Positions 61,082 through 64,000 of a DNA stretch of 64,000 nt are shown in pieces. Origin of the DNA: Marinococcus luteus (GTDB lineage: Bacteria > Bacillota > Bacilli > Bacillales > Marinococcaceae); NCBI RefSeq assembly GCF_900106595.1, contig NZ_FNNC01000002.1, positions 1 through 64,000 of the forward strand, written 5' to 3'. A program made the position numbers and the translations under genes. A model generated the notes under the pieces. That model ran no database searches. It was not told the DNA's origin and saw only the letters and a list, made by a program, of their open reading frames with translations. Within the stretch, counting starts at the first letter, position 1; every line of letters begins with the position of its first letter.

Positions 61082-61549
61082 TTATTTTTTATAGGCTTTA
61101 TTGATTTCTTCCTCAAGCCGGTGTATGACCTGGTTTGCCTGCTTTAATTCTTCAAGCGGTATTTTGGCAATATACTGATCAACAATATTTTGTTGGAAAA
61201 TTGTCAATTCTTCTTTCAGCTTCCGGCCTTTCACCCCATAAACAAGATGCGTCTCTCTTTTGTTTTCTTTATTGGCGGCACGGTAAAGAAGATCTTCTTC
61301 TTCGAGGCGTTTCATTGCCTGGCTTACCGCGCTTTTTGAAATGCGCAGCCGGTGAGCCATCTCTGTCAATGTCAGACCTTCATGCCGCAGGTTCATAAAA
61401 AACAGCGCCTCCTGGCGGGTGGTCAATTGCAGTTCCCCGAGCATCGGAACCTCCGGCTGCAGCAGTGTACTAATATTTTCAAGTGTATTTACCGCCTGTT
61501 CAAACAGCTCTCTGTGTGTATATGGTTCCATTTCGCTCATCTCACTCAT
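61082..61549 (-). CDS. MarR-family regulator
   Basis: 155 aa winged-helix protein: LTLTEMAHRLRISKSAVSQAMKRLEEEDL is split over helices and wing (about 75-105). Start overlaps the coaW stop (ATGA at 61549), although the ATG at 61540, 9 nt from AAAGG, may be the true start. It precedes the RND exporter gene on the same strand and probably represses it. Confidence 0.88.
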   Translation of the reverse strand: MSEMSEMEPYTHRELFEQAVNTLENISTLLQPEVPMLGELQLTTRQEALFFMNLRHEGLTLTEMAHRLRISKSAVSQAMKRLEEEDLLYRAANKENKRETHLVYGVKGRKLKEELTIFQQNIVDQYIAKIPLEELKQANQVIHRLEEEINKAYKK

Positions 61550-62406
61550 CCTTTTCTTTCAGCTTTCTTTGCAGCAATCTGCGGCTGTTCATGCATATAA
61601 GCACCTACGGCTCCACTGAATTCTCCGTATGGAAGAAAGCAGGGTTCTTTTCCGCGGAGTTTCGTATAGCCGCCAATAATTTCTTTTAAATTGTCGTGCT
61701 TATCAAAGGTGGAGCCAATATACACTATGGAATCGGTGTTCAGCCGGTCGGCCATCTGTACACTCATCGTCGTAATCGTCTCACCAATCATGCGTACAAC
61801 AGCAGCAATATAGTCTTTATTTTCATATTCATTGTTTTTCATATTCATAATATTTCCGAAGTTACTGGCCGTAAGGTCTCCGGAAATCGGCGGCTCTTCA
61901 TCAGTATAAATATCCTTCACCTTGACGTTCAGCGACCGTCCGTCCCCTTCTTTTCCAAGCTGCAGGATTTCTTCATACGTCTCTATGCCAGTGAGAAGGT
62001 AGGAAAGACCGATAAGCGTTCCTCCTCCCATCCCGCTGCCGCCGACGCGTTCGTATTCTTCCGGGCCGGCAAAATGTATCGAGGTGCCGGTCCCGACATT
62101 TGTAATAATATACGTATCCCCGTAGGTATTGTCTTCATTAAAATGTTTCCGCAGATAGGAAACACCTTTACAGGTGGCTTCAAACTCACTGATGAGCTCT
62201 GCAGGCCAGGGCAGAGACTTCCGCAGCGTTTCCGCCTGCCCTCCTGTAATGTGAATAACTGGATTGTCGATCCGGTCTTCAATCCATTCCTGCACCTTCT
62301 CCATGTCGGTTAAAGGTATTTTCTGCAGTTCCCATTCGTCGTTCACACGATAAGCAATTTTAATCAGCGTACCTCCTGCATCAATACCGACTACTTCGTT
62401 TTCCAT
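61546..62406 (-). CDS. coaW: Type II pantothenate kinase
   Basis: 286 aa ASKHA-fold kinase starting CoA synthesis. GIDAGGTLIKIAYR (N-terminal phosphate loop), TNVGTGTSIHF and GGSGMGGGTLIGLSYLLTG match staphylococcal CoaW. This type is resistant to CoA feedback in S. aureus. GGGGAG before the ATG. Coupled to the MarR gene. Confidence 0.94.
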   Translation of the reverse strand: MENEVVGIDAGGTLIKIAYRVNDEWELQKIPLTDMEKVQEWIEDRIDNPVIHITGGQAETLRKSLPWPAELISEFEATCKGVSYLRKHFNEDNTYGDTYIITNVGTGTSIHFAGPEEYERVGGSGMGGGTLIGLSYLLTGIETYEEILQLGKEGDGRSLNVKVKDIYTDEEPPISGDLTASNFGNIMNMKNNEYENKDYIAAVVRMIGETITTMSVQMADRLNTDSIVYIGSTFDKHDNLKEIIGGYTKLRGKEPCFLPYGEFSGAVGAYMHEQPQIAAKKAERKG

Positions 62407-62650
62407 TATTCTCCCCCTGTCCCGCGTTCAAATAGTTATATCTTCTGTCGTCTCTTCGTATTTTATCCTACTTCCTGACGAATTGAAAACGATGCAGCAT
62501 GCCGGCTCTTCCTGTTTTTCTCAAAATTATAGGTTTCCTGCTTCGCAATGGCGTTAATTTTGTTAAAATAATACTACTGCCTCATACGCAGGTGTCTATA
62601 AATTTAACAAGGTCCTCCGTTTCAGCATAGAGGAAGAATGGGGAAAGCAG
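62407..62650 (+). other. Divergent intergenic region, coaW and cls
   Basis: About 240 nt. A weak plus-strand promoter TTCGCA-N16-TAAAAT is possible near 62540-62567. An ATG at 62638 after GAGGAAG opens a short out-of-frame reading frame just before the cls start; it is not called as a gene. Confidence 0.35.
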
Positions 62651-64000
62651 ATGGGCTTCGAGATACTATCCATTTTCTTAGCAATATTATCGATTTTTAA
62701 TTTATTTTTCGCCTTTGTAATTATCTTTATTGAAAAACGGAACGCCACCGCCATCTGGGCCTGGATTATGGTGCTGTTTTTTATTCCTTTTTTAGGATTC
62801 GTGCTTTATTTAATTTTCGGGCAGAACCTGACCAGAAAACGGCTGTTTGACTGGGCGGACATTGAAAAGATTGGAATTGAAGAACTGATTAAGGAGCAGA
62901 TGCATACACTGCGCAACGGCACTTTTCAATTTTCGGATTCTGTTTCCTCCAAGAACCGGGACCTGATCTATATGCAGCTCGCAAACGATGGGTCGGTGCT
63001 TACGAAGGAAAACGACGTTCGTGTGTATACTGACGGCCGCGAAAAGTTCAATAACCTGATTGAGGATATCGAGAAGGCTCAGGATCATATTCATCTGCAG
63101 TACTACATTCTTCGAAGTGACAACCTCGGGCGACGGGTTATTGAAGCACTCAGGAAAAAAGCAGAAGAGGGAGTTGTCGTACGGCTGCTCTATGATGACA
63201 TGGGTTCGAGAAAAATGCGTAAAAAAGCACTTCAGGGACTTGAAGCAGCCGGCGGAGAAGTGGCGGTCTTCTTCCCGAAGCGCCTGCCGATTATTAATTT
63301 GCGCCTCAATTACCGCAACCACCGGAAAATTGTTGTGATAGACGGAAAAACCTCCTACGTCGGCGGCTTTAATATTGGCGATGAATACCTCGGACTCAGC
63401 AAAAAGTTCGGGTACTGGCGGGACACACATCTGCGCCTGGAAGGGCAGTCCGTCAAAACGGCGCAGACCCGGTTTATTCTCGACTGGAACCAGGCTAATT
63501 CCAGAAATCCTATCCATTACGAAGAGCGTTATTTTCCAACTCTCGCAGAGCCTGGGGATGCAAGCATGCAGATTGTCTCAAGCGGCCCGGACTCCGAGTG
63601 GGAGCAGATTAAGAACGGGTATATAAAAATGATCAACTCCGCCAAGCATTCGGTTTATATCCAGACCCCCTATTTTATTCCGGATGAGAGTCTGATGGAT
63701 GCCATACGGATCGCCTCTTTATCCGGGGTCGACGTCCGCATCATGATCCCGAGTATGCCCGATCATCCGTTTGTCTACTGGGCCACGTATTCCCATGTGG
63801 GCATTGCTCTTCGTACCGGCGCCCGTGTTTATATTTACAACAATGGCTTTATTCATGCCAAAACGATCATGGTGGATGACGAAATCAGTTCGGTGGGCAC
63901 AGCCAATATCGACGTACGCAGCTTCCGTCTGAACTTCGAAGTGAACGCTTTTATTTACCATGCGGAAACGACGAAACAGCTGACCGATACCTTCCTGTAC
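62651..64000 (+). CDS. cls: Cardiolipin synthase, 3' end outside the window
   Basis: At least 450 residues are present. Two N-terminal membrane spans (about 5-30 and 36-58), then a phospholipase D fold with two HKD motifs: HRKIVVIDGK and HAKTIMVDDE. The sequence closely follows B. subtilis ClsA (GSGPDSEWEQIKNGYIKMI-type block) and would need about 30-50 more residues. It condenses two phosphatidylglycerols to cardiolipin. ATG at 62651. Confidence 0.95.
   Translation, partial: MGFEILSIFLAILSIFNLFFAFVIIFIEKRNATAIWAWIMVLFFIPFLGFVLYLIFGQNLTRKRLFDWADIEKIGIEELIKEQMHTLRNGTFQFSDSVSSKNRDLIYMQLANDGSVLTKENDVRVYTDGREKFNNLIEDIEKAQDHIHLQYYILRSDNLGRRVIEALRKKAEEGVVVRLLYDDMGSRKMRKKALQGLEAAGGEVAVFFPKRLPIINLRLNYRNHRKIVVIDGKTSYVGGFNIGDEYLGLSKKFGYWRDTHLRLEGQSVKTAQTRFILDWNQANSRNPIHYEERYFPTLAEPGDASMQIVSSGPDSEWEQIKNGYIKMINSAKHSVYIQTPYFIPDESLMDAIRIASLSGVDVRIMIPSMPDHPFVYWATYSHVGIALRTGARVYIYNNGFIHAKTIMVDDEISSVGTANIDVRSFRLNFEVNAFIYHAETTKQLTDTFLY

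Noticed and set aside
62638-62700. Short frame starting just before cls, with its own GAGGAAG site
   Set aside because: Only about 18 codons and out of frame with cls; could be a leader peptide but there is no supporting signal.

Overview
This window comes from a Bacillaceae-type firmicute, probably a moderately halophilic or alkaliphilic member. The evidence is a SigB/rsb module in Bacillus order, Bacillus-type ribosome binding sites, riboswitches and an mtlARFD operon, together with very acidic secreted and membrane-anchored proteins (GerMN lipoprotein, RsiX ectodomain, YnjB-like lipoprotein, a repeat surface protein). Genus cannot be fixed from the sequence alone.

Layout. 1-1.4 kb: 5' end of a 16S rRNA gene preceded by a 12-tRNA cluster, all on the minus strand behind one strong promoter. 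1.5-14 kb: the region matching the Bacillus subtilis ydc neighbourhood (sprT-like, tex, rsbX-sigB-rsbW-rsbV-rsbU-rsbT-rsbS-rsbR, EndoAI antitoxin, alr, nnrDE, acpS, and a divergent rhomboid protease). The MazF/EndoA toxin normally beside the antitoxin is absent. 14-20 kb: a CstR-like persulfide-type repressor, sigX-rsiX, a GerMN lipoprotein, wrbA/hxlR, and a LysM-CAP secreted protein. 20-29.5 kb: prfC, then a tightly coupled eight-gene minus-strand operon related to the poorly understood E. coli ydjXYZ-ynjABCDEF locus (YnjB-like binding protein, two permeases, YnjD ATPase, TVP38/TMEM64 membrane protein, YnjF-like CDP-alcohol phosphatidyltransferase, and two flavin oxidoreductases). 29.6-32.6 kb: an ECF sigma factor, its RskA-type anti-sigma factor and a two-repeat surface protein whose promoter matches the sigma gene promoter. 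32.7-42 kb: guanine-riboswitch-controlled purine permease, two HAD phosphatases, UspA, SulP, HD hydrolase and a SWIM/SNF2 helicase. 42-48 kb: the mannitol operon mtlA-mtlR-mtlF-mtlD, in which MtlA carries two nearly identical IIB domains. 48-55 kb: aldo/keto reductase, small proteins, ThiT, IolW-like dehydrogenase, and a GntR/YgbJ-like/YgbK-like carbon acid module. 55-57.6 kb: TPP-riboswitch thiD-thiM-thiE. 57.6-64 kb: RND exporter, MarR regulator, type II pantothenate kinase, and cardiolipin synthase cut by the window end.

Three convergent intergenic regions (about 14.0, 21.8 and 42.1 kb) hold a family of 117-127 bp palindromic repeat units. Two of them run into the 3' end of the upstream gene and supply its last codons and stop. 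The observations that most merit follow-up are the ynj/ydj-like redox-transport-lipid operon, the ECF-controlled surface repeat protein, the MtlA IIB duplication, the repeat family and the orphan antitoxin.
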